Of a stretch of DNA of 64,000 bases, positions 51,119 to 60,868 are shown piece by piece; the stretch's first letter is position 1; every line of letters begins with the position of its first letter. Both the position numbers and the translations under genes were made by a program. The DNA comes from Azospirillum sp. OGB3 (lineage in GTDB: Bacteria > Pseudomonadota > Alphaproteobacteria > Azospirillales > Azospirillaceae): assembly GCF_014192915.1 (NCBI RefSeq), contig NZ_JACHYN010000015.1:1-64000 (forward strand), read 5' to 3'. A model generated the notes under the pieces. The model was not told the DNA's origin. It was given only the letters and a program-made list of their open reading frames with translations, and made no database searches.

Positions 51119-52492
51119 TCATGACTCCGCAAGCGCGGTCAGCCGGATCGCCACCTGCTTGGTGTGCGGGCTGACGGCGATGATCTCCCAGGCCGCCCCG
51201 GACTCGGCGGTGTATTCCAGGAAGGCGCGGTATTCGTCCTCGCGCCACGTCCGGTTCCCGATGAACTCGTCGAAGACCAGCACCGTACCCGCCCGGAAGC
51301 GCGGCGCCAGGGCGGTCAGCACCGTTCGGGCCGACGAGTAGATGTCGCTGTCCACGTTGACGAAGCGCACCGCGCCGCCGTGGGCCGACAGGAAGGGCGG
51401 CAGCGTGTCCTCGAACCAGCCCGCGTGCAGCACCGCGTTGCCGCGCACCGGCGGCAGGCTCTTACCCGTGCTGAGCACGCCGCGCGGCGCGTTCACCCAG
51501 CCCTCCGGCAGCCCCTCGAACGAATCGAAGCCGTGCACGGTCTGCCCGGCCACGTCGGCGATCTGGTTCAGCGAGGTGCCGCGGCGCACGCCGAACTCCA
51601 GCACCAGACCGGGCACCTCCGCCCGCTCCAGCGCGAAACGCAGCAGCTCCGCCCCCACGCCGAACAGCCGGACGTCCCGCGCCAAGTGCGGGCGAATCGC
51701 CGTCACCGCCTCGACCAGCGGCAAACGCTTCGGCTGACCGGCCAGCTTCTCGGCGTGCAGCGCCCCGGCCTCCGCGTCGCGGCCCAGCAGCAGCAGGTAG
51801 GCGCACAGGAAGCCCCAGTATTTGCCCGCCGCCCCCGGACAGTCCGCGGCCCGGCGCAGGCGGCGCAGCGCGTCCTCCACGCCGTTCAGGCCGAGTGCTG
51901 CGGCGTGGCTGCCGAACCAGGCGGCGGCGTGCTCCGGATCGTCGGCCAGCCGCTCGTCGAAGACCGCCAGCGCGCCCGCGGCGTCGCCGAGATGGGCGAG
52001 GCTGACCGCCCGCTCGTAGAGGATGTCCGCCGACCGGTTCCCGGCGGCCAGCGCTTCCCCGGTCACCCGCAGCGCCTCCTCATAGAGGGCGTCGCGGCGG
52101 TAGGCGCCGGCCAGCGCCTCGTACAGGCCGGGAAAGGCAGGATCGGCCGCCGCGACCCGCTCCAGCCAGCGCACCGCCCGCAGGCGGTCCCCTCCGGCCA
52201 GCACGGCCTGGGCCAGATGGTGCAGGGTCTCCGCATGCGCCGGCTCGCGCGCCAGGGCGCGGCGTAGCGCGGCGGTGGCGGCCGCGGCGTCACGCCGGCC
52301 GAGCGCGGCCATACCGGTCAGCCGGTCGCGTTCGGCCCGGTCGCGTTCGGCGGAGCCGTCGGACTCCGGCGCCGTGTCCCGCAGCAGGCGCACCGCCTGC
52401 CGGTAATGCCGCGCCGCGATCAGGCGGCGCGCCTCGGTCAGAACCTCATCCACGGGGAAAACCTGTCGGTCGGCATGGTCGGAATGGAGCAT
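51119..52492 (-). CDS. TPR-domain protein fused to a TylF-type methyltransferase
   Basis: 457 aa from ATG 52492; the ribosome site is poor, so the start is uncertain. Residues about 15-250 are TPR-like helical repeats (ALAREPAHAETLHHLAQAVLAGG, EALAGAYRRDALYEEALRVTG). From about 280 comes a class I methyltransferase of the TylF/macrocin group: LVLEFGVRRGTSLNQIAD (SAM loop), VHGFDSFEGLPEGW, RFVNVDSDIYSSARTVL, LVFDEFIGNRTWREDEYRAF. Such fusions modify sugars in polysaccharide or flagellin glycosylation loci. Transcribed away from the tRNA cluster. Confidence 0.75.
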   Translation of the reverse strand: MLHSDHADRQVFPVDEVLTEARRLIAARHYRQAVRLLRDTAPESDGSAERDRAERDRLTGMAALGRRDAAAATAALRRALAREPAHAETLHHLAQAVLAGGDRLRAVRWLERVAAADPAFPGLYEALAGAYRRDALYEEALRVTGEALAAGNRSADILYERAVSLAHLGDAAGALAVFDERLADDPEHAAAWFGSHAAALGLNGVEDALRRLRRAADCPGAAGKYWGFLCAYLLLLGRDAEAGALHAEKLAGQPKRLPLVEAVTAIRPHLARDVRLFGVGAELLRFALERAEVPGLVLEFGVRRGTSLNQIADVAGQTVHGFDSFEGLPEGWVNAPRGVLSTGKSLPPVRGNAVLHAGWFEDTLPPFLSAHGGAVRFVNVDSDIYSSARTVLTALAPRFRAGTVLVFDEFIGNRTWREDEYRAFLEYTAESGAAWEIIAVSPHTKQVAIRLTALAES

Positions 52493-52630
52493 GAGATGCC
52501 GCGCGGAAGCGGCGGGATGCAAGCCCCGCCTGCGGCCCTCGCCGGGGTGAAAAGAAAGAAATGCCCCCTTCGATATTTTTCCCTTTGACAGGGGGCCGCC
52601 TGGATTGCTATTCACCCGCTCCCGCCGGAC

Positions 52631-52705
<75 letters not shown>

Positions 52706-52706
52706 T

Positions 52707-52782
52707 GGGGCCGTAGCTCAGATGGGAGAGCGCCTCGTTCGCAATGAGGAGGTCAGGGGTTCGATCCCCCTCGGCTCCACCA
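52707..52782 (+). tRNA. tRNA-Ala (CGC)
   Basis: Acceptor GGGGCCG/CGGCTCC, D arm GCTC, anticodon loop TTCGCAA giving CGC, T arm AGGGG-TTCGATC-CCCCT, encoded CCA. One nt after tRNA-Thr. Confidence 0.92.
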
Positions 52783-52881
52783 ACTTCTTCGGCGGTTGGT
52801 TGGTTGACTTGAGTAAGTTGGGTAAGGTTGAATTTAGTGCTTGCTTCGGCGGTCTTTGTTCTTTAAAAGGTCGCCAACGAC

Positions 52882-52958
<77 letters not shown>

Positions 52959-53002
52959 CTTTCTTGTGGTTAGGTTAAGTTAGGTTCGGTATCTCGCGGT
53001 TT

Positions 53003-53077
53003 GGTCCTGTAGCTCAGCGGGAGAGCACTACGTTGACATCGTAGGGGTCACTGGTTCAATCCCAGTCGGGACCACCA
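53003..53077 (+). tRNA. tRNA-Val (GAC)
   Basis: Acceptor GGTCCTG/CGGGACC, anticodon arm CTACG-TTGACAT-CGTAG giving GAC, T loop TTCAATC, encoded CCA. Confidence 0.95.
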
Positions 53078-53078
53078 T

Positions 53079-53152
53079 TGGGGGATCGTCTAGCGGTAGG
53101 ACTCCAGACTCTGACTCTGGCTACCTAGGTTCGAATCCTAGTCCCCCAACCA
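53079..53152 (+). tRNA. tRNA-Gln (CTG)
   Basis: Starts with T as usual for Gln (TGGGGGA/TCCCCCA), anticodon arm CCAGA-CTCTGAC-TCTGG giving CTG, encoded CCA. Last tRNA of the cluster. Confidence 0.95.
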
Positions 53153-53254
53153 TCTTCCTTTTCATCATCCACCGTTTTCTGGGTTTGTCGGCCATGCGCA
53201 TCGCGTGGCTATACCCTTTTGCGCCGCCGCACGAAGCGCGCGCTCATCGCCCCG

Positions 53255-55810
53255 TCAGGACGGAAGCGACGGTACGGCGGCGATCAGCCGGCGCGTGTAG
53301 GGATGCTTCGGAGCGGCGAACAGATGGTCGCCCGGCCCCTCCTCTATGATCTTGCCGGCGGCCATCACCACGACCCGGTCGGCGATGGCTTCGACCACGG
53401 CGAGATCGTGGCTGATGAACAGGTAGGTCAGCCCGTGCCGCTCCTTCAGCGCCGCCAGGAGGCGCAGCACCTGCGCCTGCACCGACATGTCCAGGGCGGA
53501 CACCGCCTCGTCGAGCACGATGATCCTCGCCCCGGCGGCGAGCGCCCGCGCGATGGCGACGCGCTGCGCCTGCCCGCCCGACAGCTCGTGCGGGTAGCGG
53601 TCCAGAATGGCGGGATCGAGGTCGACCGACCGCATCAGCTCGGCCAGCCGCCCCTCCCGCACCCCGGCGGGCACACCGGCCAGGAAGCGCAACGGCGCCG
53701 ACAGGGTGCGCCGGATCGTCTTGCGCGGGTTGAGCGAGGACAGCGGGTCCTGGAAGACATACTGCACCGTCCGGCCCAGCGCCCGCGGCCCTCCGGCGGC
53801 CAGCCCGGCGAGGGGGCGCCCGTCGAGCCGGACGGTCCCGCCGGTCGGACGGCTCAGCCCGACGAGGCTGCGGGCGAGCGTCGACTTGCCGCTGCCCGAC
53901 TCCCCGACGATCCCCAGAGTCTCACCGGATGCCACCCGCAGCGACACGGCTTTCAAGGCCATGACCGCCAGGCGCGAGCGCCCGAACAGGGAACGGCGCG
54001 CGGCGTAGGTCTTGACCAGACCGCGGACCTCCACCGCCCAGCCCGCCGCTGACGGGGCCGCGCGCGGCGGCGTCTCCGGGCGCCGTGACCGCCCGAGCAC
54101 CGGCACGGCGGCGAGCAGGCGCCGGGTGTAGTCGTGCCGCGGCCGGGTGAGGACGCTGCGGGTGTCGCCCTCCTCGACGATTTCGCCCCGGTGCATCACG
54201 GCGACCCGGTCGCAAAGGCGGGCGATGACGCCGAAATCGTGGCTGATGAAGACAACGGCGAGGCGACGGCGTCTGCGCAGATCGTCCAACACGTCCAGAA
54301 TCTCCGCCTGGACGGTCACGTCGAGCGCGGTGGTCGGCTCGTCGGCGATGATGAGTTCCGGGTCGTTGGCGAGCGCCATGGCGATGCCGACCCGCTGGCG
54401 CTGCCCGCCCGACAGCTCGTGCGGGTAGGCGTGGACGAGGCCGGCCGGGTCGGGCAGCTTCACCGCCGCGAACAGCTCCACCACCCGCCGGTCGGCTTCG
54501 GCCCGCGGCACCGGGCGATGCGCGCGCAGCGCCTCGGCCACCTGCGCGCCAACCGGCATCAACGGATGGAGCGTCGTCAGCGGGTCCTGAAAAACATAAG
54601 CGATCCGCCCGCCGCGCAACCGTTGCAGCGCCCCGACCGGCAACGCCAGCAGGTCGTCCCCATCGAACCGCACCGCGCCCCCGCGCACCACGCCCGGCGG
54701 CGAGGCAACGAGGCGCGCGATGGACAGCGCCGTGACCGACTTGCCGGACCCGGACTCGCCGATGATGCCCAGGCATTCGCCGGGAGCAACGCGCAGGTCG
54801 ACGCCCTTCACCGCGTCCACCGGCCCGTTCGCCGTGTCGAAGGCCGTGCGCAGGCCGGTGACCCGCAGCAGCGCGCCGGCGTCCGGCGCTGCGTTCCCCG
54901 CATCGCTTCCGGCGGTCCGCACCACCCGCGTGGCGGCGCCCGGCGCGCCGGGGATGCCGGAGCGCAGGCGCGGGTCGAGCGCGTCGCGCAGCCCGTCGCC
55001 GATCAGGTTCATGCTCATCACGATCAGGAAGACGACCAGCCCTGGCACCGCCGCGACGTGCGGCGCGGTGATCAGCGCCTTGCGCCCCTCGCTCAGCATC
55101 GAGCCAAGGTCCGCCTGCGGCGGCTGCGACCCCAGCCCCAGGAAGGACAGGCCGGCGGTCTCCAGGATCATCCAGCCTACGGTGGTCGAGGCGGTGATGA
55201 CGATCACCGGCAGGACGTTGGGCAGCACCTCGCCCAGCAGGATGCGCGTTCCGCCCATGCCGGACAGGCGCGCCGCGTCGACGAACTCCCGGCGGCGCAG
55301 GCCGGCGGTGGCGCCGCGGACGTTGCGGGCGAAGAAGGGAATGTTGGCGACCACCACGGCGTACAGCGCGTTGAGCAGCCCCGGCCCCAGCGCCGCCACG
55401 ATGGCGAGCGCCAGCAACAGATAGGGAAAGGCCATCAGCACGTCGATGCCACGCATCAGCACGCCGTCCGTGCGCCCGCCCGCATAGCCGGCGACGAGGC
55501 CGATGGCCGACCCGACCAGCGCCGCGAGAAGGGAGGCCGCGACGCCGACCCCCAGGCTCAGCCGCGTCCCCCAGACCAGCCGGGCCAGCACGTCGCGCCC
55601 CAGCGTGTCGGTGCCGAGCCACGCCCCGGCGCTGAAAGGCGGCAGCAGGCGCCGCGCGGGGTCGATGGCGTCCGGGTCGGCCAGCGGCAGGACGGGCGCG
55701 GCGAGCGCGACCAGGACGATCAGCGTCAGCAGCACGAGCCCCAGCGCCGCCAGCCGGTTGCGCATCACGCGGCGCAGCAGGGCCAAGCCGTCCCTTACGG
55801 CGCCCCTCAT
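53255..55810 (-). CDS. Fused dipeptide/oligopeptide/nickel ABC permease plus two ATPases
   Basis: 851 aa from ATG 55810, overlapping the DppB-like stop by 4 nt. Residues about 1-275 are a DppC-type permease (LGTDTLGRDVLARLVWG, LSLGVGVAAS, ETAGLSFLGLG). Residues ~300-560 are a DppD-type ATPase (GIIGESGSGKS, LSGGQRQRV, LIIADEPTTALD). Residues ~585-851 are a DppF-type ATPase (GIVGESGSGKS, LSGGQAQRV, VLDEAVSALD). Membrane and ATP units in one chain fix a 1:1:1 ratio. With DppB and the binding protein they import short peptides, nickel complexes or opines. The permease/ATPase fusion occurs in some alphaproteobacteria but is not the common form. Confidence 0.87.
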   Translation of the reverse strand: MRGAVRDGLALLRRVMRNRLAALGLVLLTLIVLVALAAPVLPLADPDAIDPARRLLPPFSAGAWLGTDTLGRDVLARLVWGTRLSLGVGVAASLLAALVGSAIGLVAGYAGGRTDGVLMRGIDVLMAFPYLLLALAIVAALGPGLLNALYAVVVANIPFFARNVRGATAGLRRREFVDAARLSGMGGTRILLGEVLPNVLPVIVITASTTVGWMILETAGLSFLGLGSQPPQADLGSMLSEGRKALITAPHVAAVPGLVVFLIVMSMNLIGDGLRDALDPRLRSGIPGAPGAATRVVRTAGSDAGNAAPDAGALLRVTGLRTAFDTANGPVDAVKGVDLRVAPGECLGIIGESGSGKSVTALSIARLVASPPGVVRGGAVRFDGDDLLALPVGALQRLRGGRIAYVFQDPLTTLHPLMPVGAQVAEALRAHRPVPRAEADRRVVELFAAVKLPDPAGLVHAYPHELSGGQRQRVGIAMALANDPELIIADEPTTALDVTVQAEILDVLDDLRRRRRLAVVFISHDFGVIARLCDRVAVMHRGEIVEEGDTRSVLTRPRHDYTRRLLAAVPVLGRSRRPETPPRAAPSAAGWAVEVRGLVKTYAARRSLFGRSRLAVMALKAVSLRVASGETLGIVGESGSGKSTLARSLVGLSRPTGGTVRLDGRPLAGLAAGGPRALGRTVQYVFQDPLSSLNPRKTIRRTLSAPLRFLAGVPAGVREGRLAELMRSVDLDPAILDRYPHELSGGQAQRVAIARALAAGARIIVLDEAVSALDMSVQAQVLRLLAALKERHGLTYLFISHDLAVVEAIADRVVVMAAGKIIEEGPGDHLFAAPKHPYTRRLIAAVPSLPS

Positions 55811-56754
55811 GGCGCGATCCTCGGGTCGAGCAGCCGTTGCAGGATGTCGGCCAGCAGGTTGAACAGCACGTAGCTGGCCGTGACCACCAGCACGCCGCCT
55901 TGGACCAGCAGCACGTCGCGCGTCGCGATGGCGTTGACCAGCATGCGGCCGATGCCCGGCCACTGGAACACCGTCTCGATGTAGACGGCCCCGCCCAGGA
56001 CGAAGCCCGCCTGGATGCCGATCACCGGGATCACCGTCACCATGGCGGCCCGCAGCGCGTGACCGAACACCACGCGGCGTTCCGTCAGCCCCTTGGCACG
56101 GGCGGTGCGGACGAAGTCCTGGCGCAGCACCTCCAGCATGGCCGAGCGCGTCAGCCGGGCGATCACCCCGGCGGCCACGATGGCGAGCGTCGCCGCCGGC
56201 AGCGCCAGATGCCACAGCAGGTCCGGCAGGTCGCCGCCGCCGTAGATGGAGACCATGCCGCTCACCGGCAGCAGGCGCCAGCGGACGGCGAAGACCAGGA
56301 TCAGCAGCAGGCCGAGCCAGAAGGTCGGCATGGAGATCCCCACCAGGACGGCCAGAGTCACCAGCTTGTCGGCAAGGCCGAACTGCCGCACCGCGGACAG
56401 GATGCCGGCCAGCAGCCCCAGCACCGACGCCAGCACCAGCGCCGCACCGGCCAGCACCAGCGTGGCGGCGAAGCGCTCCGTCACCTCGTCGAGGACCGGC
56501 CGGTTGAGGCTGGAGGAGCGCCCGAGATCGCCCGTCACCACATTGCACAGCCACGTCGCGTAACGCACCGGCAGGCTGTGGTCGAGGCCGAGGTCCTGGC
56601 GGAGCCGCGCCACGTTCTCCGGCGTCGCGTAGGGGCCGAGGATCGCGGTCGCCGGATCGCCGGGGATCAGCGCCATGATCAGGAAGACGATCACGCTGAG
56701 CCCGAACAGCACGGGGACGAGCGCCGCGACGCGGCCGAGGATGTAAGACCCCAC
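55807..56754 (-). CDS. dppB: DppB-type ABC permease
   Basis: 315 aa from GTG 56754, with GAGGGGG 5 nt upstream. About six membrane helices; family marks GRVAALVPVLFGLSVIVFLIM, GDLGRSSSLNRPV, SMPTFWLGLLLILVF, TRSAMLEVLRQDFVRTARAKGL (shown in part) and VFQWPGIGRMLVNAI. Partner of the fused permease. It starts 10 nt after the binding-protein stop and overlaps the next gene by ATGA. Confidence 0.87.
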   Translation of the reverse strand: MGSYILGRVAALVPVLFGLSVIVFLIMALIPGDPATAILGPYATPENVARLRQDLGLDHSLPVRYATWLCNVVTGDLGRSSSLNRPVLDEVTERFAATLVLAGAALVLASVLGLLAGILSAVRQFGLADKLVTLAVLVGISMPTFWLGLLLILVFAVRWRLLPVSGMVSIYGGGDLPDLLWHLALPAATLAIVAAGVIARLTRSAMLEVLRQDFVRTARAKGLTERRVVFGHALRAAMVTVIPVIGIQAGFVLGGAVYIETVFQWPGIGRMLVNAIATRDVLLVQGGVLVVTASYVLFNLLADILQRLLDPRIAP

Positions 56755-56764
56755 GGGCGCCCCC

Positions 56765-58336
56765 TCAGTCCTTCGACACGCGGTCGAGCCGCAGGAAGAA
56801 GGACGGCTCCAGCGCGAAGCCGCGCACCGCCGCCGTGGTGACGGCGTTCTGCTTCCAGTGCGCGACGAAGGCCCAGGGCGCGTCCTCCACGATGATCCGC
56901 TCGGCCTGCCGGTAGAGCGCCCCCCGCTCGTCCCGGTCGCCGCTGCGCCGCGCCTGTTCGAGCAGCCGGTCAAGCTCCGGGTTCGCGTAGTAGCCGGAGT
57001 TGAAGCCGCCCGCCTCCGGCAGGGCGCCGGAGCGCAGGGTCAGGTACGGCAAGGTGTCGGGATCGTTGGTCATCCAGGCCATCTCGGCCATGTCCGCCGC
57101 CTCGCCCAGACCGCCGTTCACCCGCGCCAGGAAGCTGTTCCACTCGTAAGTTTCGATGGTGACGGCCAGCCCCACGGCGGCGAGGTTCGCCTGGATCGCC
57201 GTCCCCATGGCGACGGGGTCGAGCATGCCGGACCCGCCCTCCGCCGCATAGAAAGTGAGCTTGGCCCCCTCCGCCCCGGCCTCCTTCAGCAGTGCCCGCG
57301 CCTTGTCCGGGTCGTAGGGATAGCCGGTGACCGCGGGGTCGGTGGCCCAGGCGAAGGCGGGGGCGGTCGGTCCCTTGGCGGGTATCGCCGTGCCCTGCAA
57401 AATACTGTCGGCGATGGCCCGCTTGTCGATGGCGTGGTTCACCGCCTGCCGGACCCGCCGGTCCTTCAGCGGCCCGTGCCGGGTGTTCAGGATCAGGAAC
57501 CAGAGATGCGGGCCGGCCTGCTCGTGGACCCGAAAGCCATCGCCGTCGCGGAACTGGGACAGCGCGTCCGCCGGCACCTCCACCATCACGTCCAGGCCGC
57601 CGGCCAGCATCTCCATCGCGCGGGTGTTCGGGTCGCTCACCGGGCGGAAGATCACCGCGCGCAGCTTGGCCGGCGTGCCCCAATAGTCCGGGTTGCGCTC
57701 GATGGTCAGGCGCCGGCTGCCCTGCCACTCGACGAAGCGGAAGGGGCCGGTGCCGACCGGCTTTCGGCCGAATCCCCTTCCTTCCTTCAGGACGGCGGCG
57801 GGCGAGACGATCAGCCCGGTCGGGTAGGCGAGGTTCGAGAGAAAGGGCGCGAAGGGTTCCTTCAGCGTGATGCGGACCGTGAGCGGGTCCGGCGCCTCGA
57901 CCCGGTCGATGGCCGCGAAGAAGAAGGCCAGCGGGAAGGGGCCGGTGTCCGCGGCGGGATGCGCCTTGTCCAGCATGCGGTCGAAGTTGAACTTCACCGC
58001 CTGGGCGTCGCAGGGGGTGCCGTCGTGGAAGGTGACGCCCGGCCGCAGCGCGAAGCGGTAGGTCAGCCCGTCGTCGGAGACGGTCCAGCGCTCGGCCAGC
58101 GCGGGCTCGACGTCCAGGGTTCCGGGACGGTAGCGGACCAACCCCTCATAGAGGTTGACCAGGATGCGGAAATCGTTGGTGGCGGTGCTGACCGCCGGGT
58201 CCAGCGACGCCGGTTCGGCGATCTGGCCGACGACCAGCACGTCCTTCGGCACCGGCGCCGCCCGGAGAGGCACGCCCGGCAGGGCGAGAAGGGCGCCGAG
58301 GAGCAAGCCCGCGAGCGCGCGTCGGATTCCGGTCAT
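56765..58336 (-). CDS. Peptide/nickel-type ABC substrate-binding protein
   Basis: 523 aa. Signal peptide ALAGLLLGALLALPGVPLRA. SBP_bac_5 fold: IAEPASLDPAVSTATNDFRIL, ALAERWTVSDDGLTYRFALRPGVTFHDG, VGTGPFRFVEWQ, ERNPDYWG and VRQAVNHAIDKRAIAD. Periplasmic capture of a peptide or related ligand. It is the first gene of the minus-strand operon with dppB and the fused permease-ATPases. The ligand cannot be predicted. Confidence 0.87.
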   Translation of the reverse strand: MTGIRRALAGLLLGALLALPGVPLRAAPVPKDVLVVGQIAEPASLDPAVSTATNDFRILVNLYEGLVRYRPGTLDVEPALAERWTVSDDGLTYRFALRPGVTFHDGTPCDAQAVKFNFDRMLDKAHPAADTGPFPLAFFFAAIDRVEAPDPLTVRITLKEPFAPFLSNLAYPTGLIVSPAAVLKEGRGFGRKPVGTGPFRFVEWQGSRRLTIERNPDYWGTPAKLRAVIFRPVSDPNTRAMEMLAGGLDVMVEVPADALSQFRDGDGFRVHEQAGPHLWFLILNTRHGPLKDRRVRQAVNHAIDKRAIADSILQGTAIPAKGPTAPAFAWATDPAVTGYPYDPDKARALLKEAGAEGAKLTFYAAEGGSGMLDPVAMGTAIQANLAAVGLAVTIETYEWNSFLARVNGGLGEAADMAEMAWMTNDPDTLPYLTLRSGALPEAGGFNSGYYANPELDRLLEQARRSGDRDERGALYRQAERIIVEDAPWAFVAHWKQNAVTTAAVRGFALEPSFFLRLDRVSKD

Positions 58337-58429
58337 TGCGTCCCAGCCGTCGAAGTCGATCCGACCTTATCAATGCCGGGAGGCGGACGTTGTTGCGCCG
58401 CTTCCGCTCCGCCAAAGGTGCGTTGCGGA

Positions 58430-59338
58430 TCAGTCCGGCTCGCGGCAGGCCGCGAGAACCTGTCCGCGCAGCCAGCGGTGGGCCGGGTCGGCGTCCTGCC
58501 GGGGGTGCCACATCTGCGTCACCACGACCTCGCCCAAGACAGTGGCCAGACCGGCGGGAAACGGCAAGGTGCGCACCCCGGCCACGCCCGCGGCGAGCTG
58601 GCGTTCGGACACCAGGGCGGTCAGGTCGGAAGCGCGGACGATTGCCAGGGCCGCCGGGAAGCTCGGCACCACCGCCACCACCTTGCGCGTGAGGCCCAGG
58701 GCGGCCAGCGCCTCGTCCACCCGGTCCCGCACCAGCCCGCGCCGCGAGGTCAGCACATGGCCGCAGGCGGCGTACTGTTCCGGCGTGACCGTCTCCCGCC
58801 GGGTCAGCGGGTGGCCCTCGCGCACGGCGGCGACCAGCCGGTCGCGGAGCAGGCTCTGCACCTTCAGCTCCGGCGTGGTTTCCGAATGCACCCCGATGTC
58901 GAGGTCGATCAACCCGTCGCGCAACGCCTGCGCGTCGCGGGTGCCCCGCGGCGCGAAGCGCAGCAGGACGCCGGGCGCCTCGGCGGCGACGCGGCCGACC
59001 AGCCGGGCGGCGTAGACCTCGATGAAGCTCTCGCTGGCGCGCAGGGTGAAGCTACGCTCCAGCCGGGCGATGTCGATGGCCTCCGCCGGACGCAGCACCG
59101 CGCGGACCTCCTCGGCGAGGCCGGGCACCCGCTCCCGCAGCTGGATGGCCCGCGGCGTCGGGACGAGGCCGCGCCCGGCGCGGACGAGCAGCGGGTCGCC
59201 GGTGACCGCGCGCAGGCGCGCCAGGGTGCGGCTCATCGCGGACTCGCTGAGGCCGAGCCGCCGAGCCGCCTTGACGACGCTGCCCTCCGTCAGCAGCGCG
59301 TCGAGTGCCAGGAGCAGGTTGAGATCGGGATCGGCCAT
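58430..59338 (-). CDS. LysR-family regulator next to an MFS exporter
   Basis: 302 aa from ATG 59338. Helix-turn-helix LLALDALLTEGSVVKAARRLGLSESAMSRTL (in part: SVVKAARRLGLSESAM), then the effector domain with LRASESFIEVYAA and DLDIGVHSETTPEL. Divergent to the MFS gene with a 111-bp shared promoter, so it most likely controls that transporter. Confidence 0.85.
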   Translation of the reverse strand: MADPDLNLLLALDALLTEGSVVKAARRLGLSESAMSRTLARLRAVTGDPLLVRAGRGLVPTPRAIQLRERVPGLAEEVRAVLRPAEAIDIARLERSFTLRASESFIEVYAARLVGRVAAEAPGVLLRFAPRGTRDAQALRDGLIDLDIGVHSETTPELKVQSLLRDRLVAAVREGHPLTRRETVTPEQYAACGHVLTSRRGLVRDRVDEALAALGLTRKVVAVVPSFPAALAIVRASDLTALVSERQLAAGVAGVRTLPFPAGLATVLGEVVVTQMWHPRQDADPAHRWLRGQVLAACREPD

Positions 59339-59449
59339 GGGTGCCGAGGCTAACACAGGGCGTCCCGTGCAGGAATAACCTGCACAGGCGGCGTCTTCCG
59401 CCATGTCCGGAGGAGAGCAAAATTAATCCAATTCTTGTTGGAGACGCCA

Positions 59450-60865
59450 ATGCCCCGTTCCACCACCGCCCGGACACCCGATTCCCCACAACCCGACGGG
59501 CTGCCCATGCCCCGCCGCGCCGTGGCCGGTGCGTCCGTCATCGCCGCGATCGTGCTCGTCGTGCTCGACGCCGCCATCGCCAACATCGCCCTGCCGACCG
59601 TCGCCAACACCCTTGATGTCGCGCCTGCCGACACCGTCTGGATCATCACCGCCTACCAGTTGGCCCTGGTGATCGCGCTCCTGCCCGTCGGCGCCCTTGG
59701 GGAGAGCCTCGGGCACCGCCGGGTGTTCGCTGGCGGGGTGCTGCTGTTCACCGCGGCCTCCGCCGGCTGCGCCCTGGCGCCGACGCTGCCCTGGCTGATC
59801 GCCGCGCGCTTCGTGCAGGGGCTGGGCGGGGCGGCGGTGATGGCGCTGGGCGTCGCTTTGCTGCGCTTCGTCTACCCGCAGCGGCTGCTCGGCGCCGCCA
59901 TCGGCTGGAACGCCCTGGCCATCGCGCTCGCCTCGGCGGCGGGACCGACGATCGGGGCGGGCATCCTCGCCGTCGCCCCCTGGCCGTTTCTGTTCGCGGT
60001 CAACATCCCGGTCGGGATCGTCGTGCTGGCGACCGCCCGCGCGCTGCCCGCCGTCGAAGGCAGCAGGCGCCGCCTCGACCCCGCCAGCGTCGCCCTCAAC
60101 GCCGGCTTCTTCGCCGCCCTTGTGATGGGGGCCGAGACCGTCGCGGCGCAGCCCCTGCGCGGCGGCGCGCTGCTGCTGGCCGCGGCGCTCTGCCTCGCCG
60201 GGCTGGTGCGGCGCGAGAGGAACCGCGAGGCGCCGCTGGTCCCGCTCGACCTGCTGCGGGTGCGCTCCTTCCGCCTGTCGGTGATCGCCTCCGTCCTCTG
60301 CTTCACCGGCCAGATGGCCGCCGCCGTGGCCCTGCCCTTCTACCTGCAGCACGGACTCGGCCAGGGCATCGTCACGGCGGGGCTGTTCCTGGTGCCGTGG
60401 CCGCTGGCGACCGCCGTCGCCGCCCCCATCGCCGGCCGGCTGTCCGACCGCGTCGGCACGGGCTGGCTGTGCGCGGTGGGCGGCCTGCTCCTCGCCGCCG
60501 GCCTCGCTTTGGCGGCGGTCTGGCCGCTGGAGGAGGACCCGCGGCCGCTGCTGGTCTTCATGGTGATGTGCGGTTTCGGCTTCGGGCTGTTCCAGACGCC
60601 CAACAACCGCAATATGCTGCTGACCGTGCCCAAGGCGCGCAGCGGCGCCGCCGGCGGGATGCAGGGCACCGCGCGTCTGGTCGGGCAGACCGTCGGCGCG
60701 GTGCTCATGACCGTGCTGTTCTCCTTCCTGACCGGCCCGGAGGCGGCGCCGCGCCTCGGCCTCGCCCTGGCCGCCGCCCTCACCCTGGCGGGCGGCCTGA
60801 CCAGCCTGCTGCGCGTTCCAGCGAAAGGTGCAGCGGAGGCCGTGGAGGCGCCAGCCCTCCGGTGA
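59450..60865 (+). CDS. MFS drug/solute transporter, DHA2 (EmrB/QacA) family
   Basis: 471 aa from ATG 59450, with GGAG 6 nt upstream. Fourteen predicted helices. Motif A-like GALGESLGHRRVFAGG and motif C-like LASAAGPTIGAGIL region mark proton-driven exporters; also VVLDAAIANIALPTVA at helix 1 and PNNRNMLLTVPKARSGAAGG. It probably exports toxic compounds or metabolites under control of the divergent LysR protein. It ends 3 nt before the converging VOC gene. Confidence 0.85.
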   Translation: MPRSTTARTPDSPQPDGLPMPRRAVAGASVIAAIVLVVLDAAIANIALPTVANTLDVAPADTVWIITAYQLALVIALLPVGALGESLGHRRVFAGGVLLFTAASAGCALAPTLPWLIAARFVQGLGGAAVMALGVALLRFVYPQRLLGAAIGWNALAIALASAAGPTIGAGILAVAPWPFLFAVNIPVGIVVLATARALPAVEGSRRRLDPASVALNAGFFAALVMGAETVAAQPLRGGALLLAAALCLAGLVRRERNREAPLVPLDLLRVRSFRLSVIASVLCFTGQMAAAVALPFYLQHGLGQGIVTAGLFLVPWPLATAVAAPIAGRLSDRVGTGWLCAVGGLLLAAGLALAAVWPLEEDPRPLLVFMVMCGFGFGLFQTPNNRNMLLTVPKARSGAAGGMQGTARLVGQTVGAVLMTVLFSFLTGPEAAPRLGLALAAALTLAGGLTSLLRVPAKGAAEAVEAPALR

Positions 60866-60868
60866 TCG

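Noticed and set aside
52786..52880. Possible rRNA or further tRNA between tRNA-Ala and tRNA-Asp
   Set aside because: No cloverleaf or rRNA signature; a simple ~100-nt spacer.
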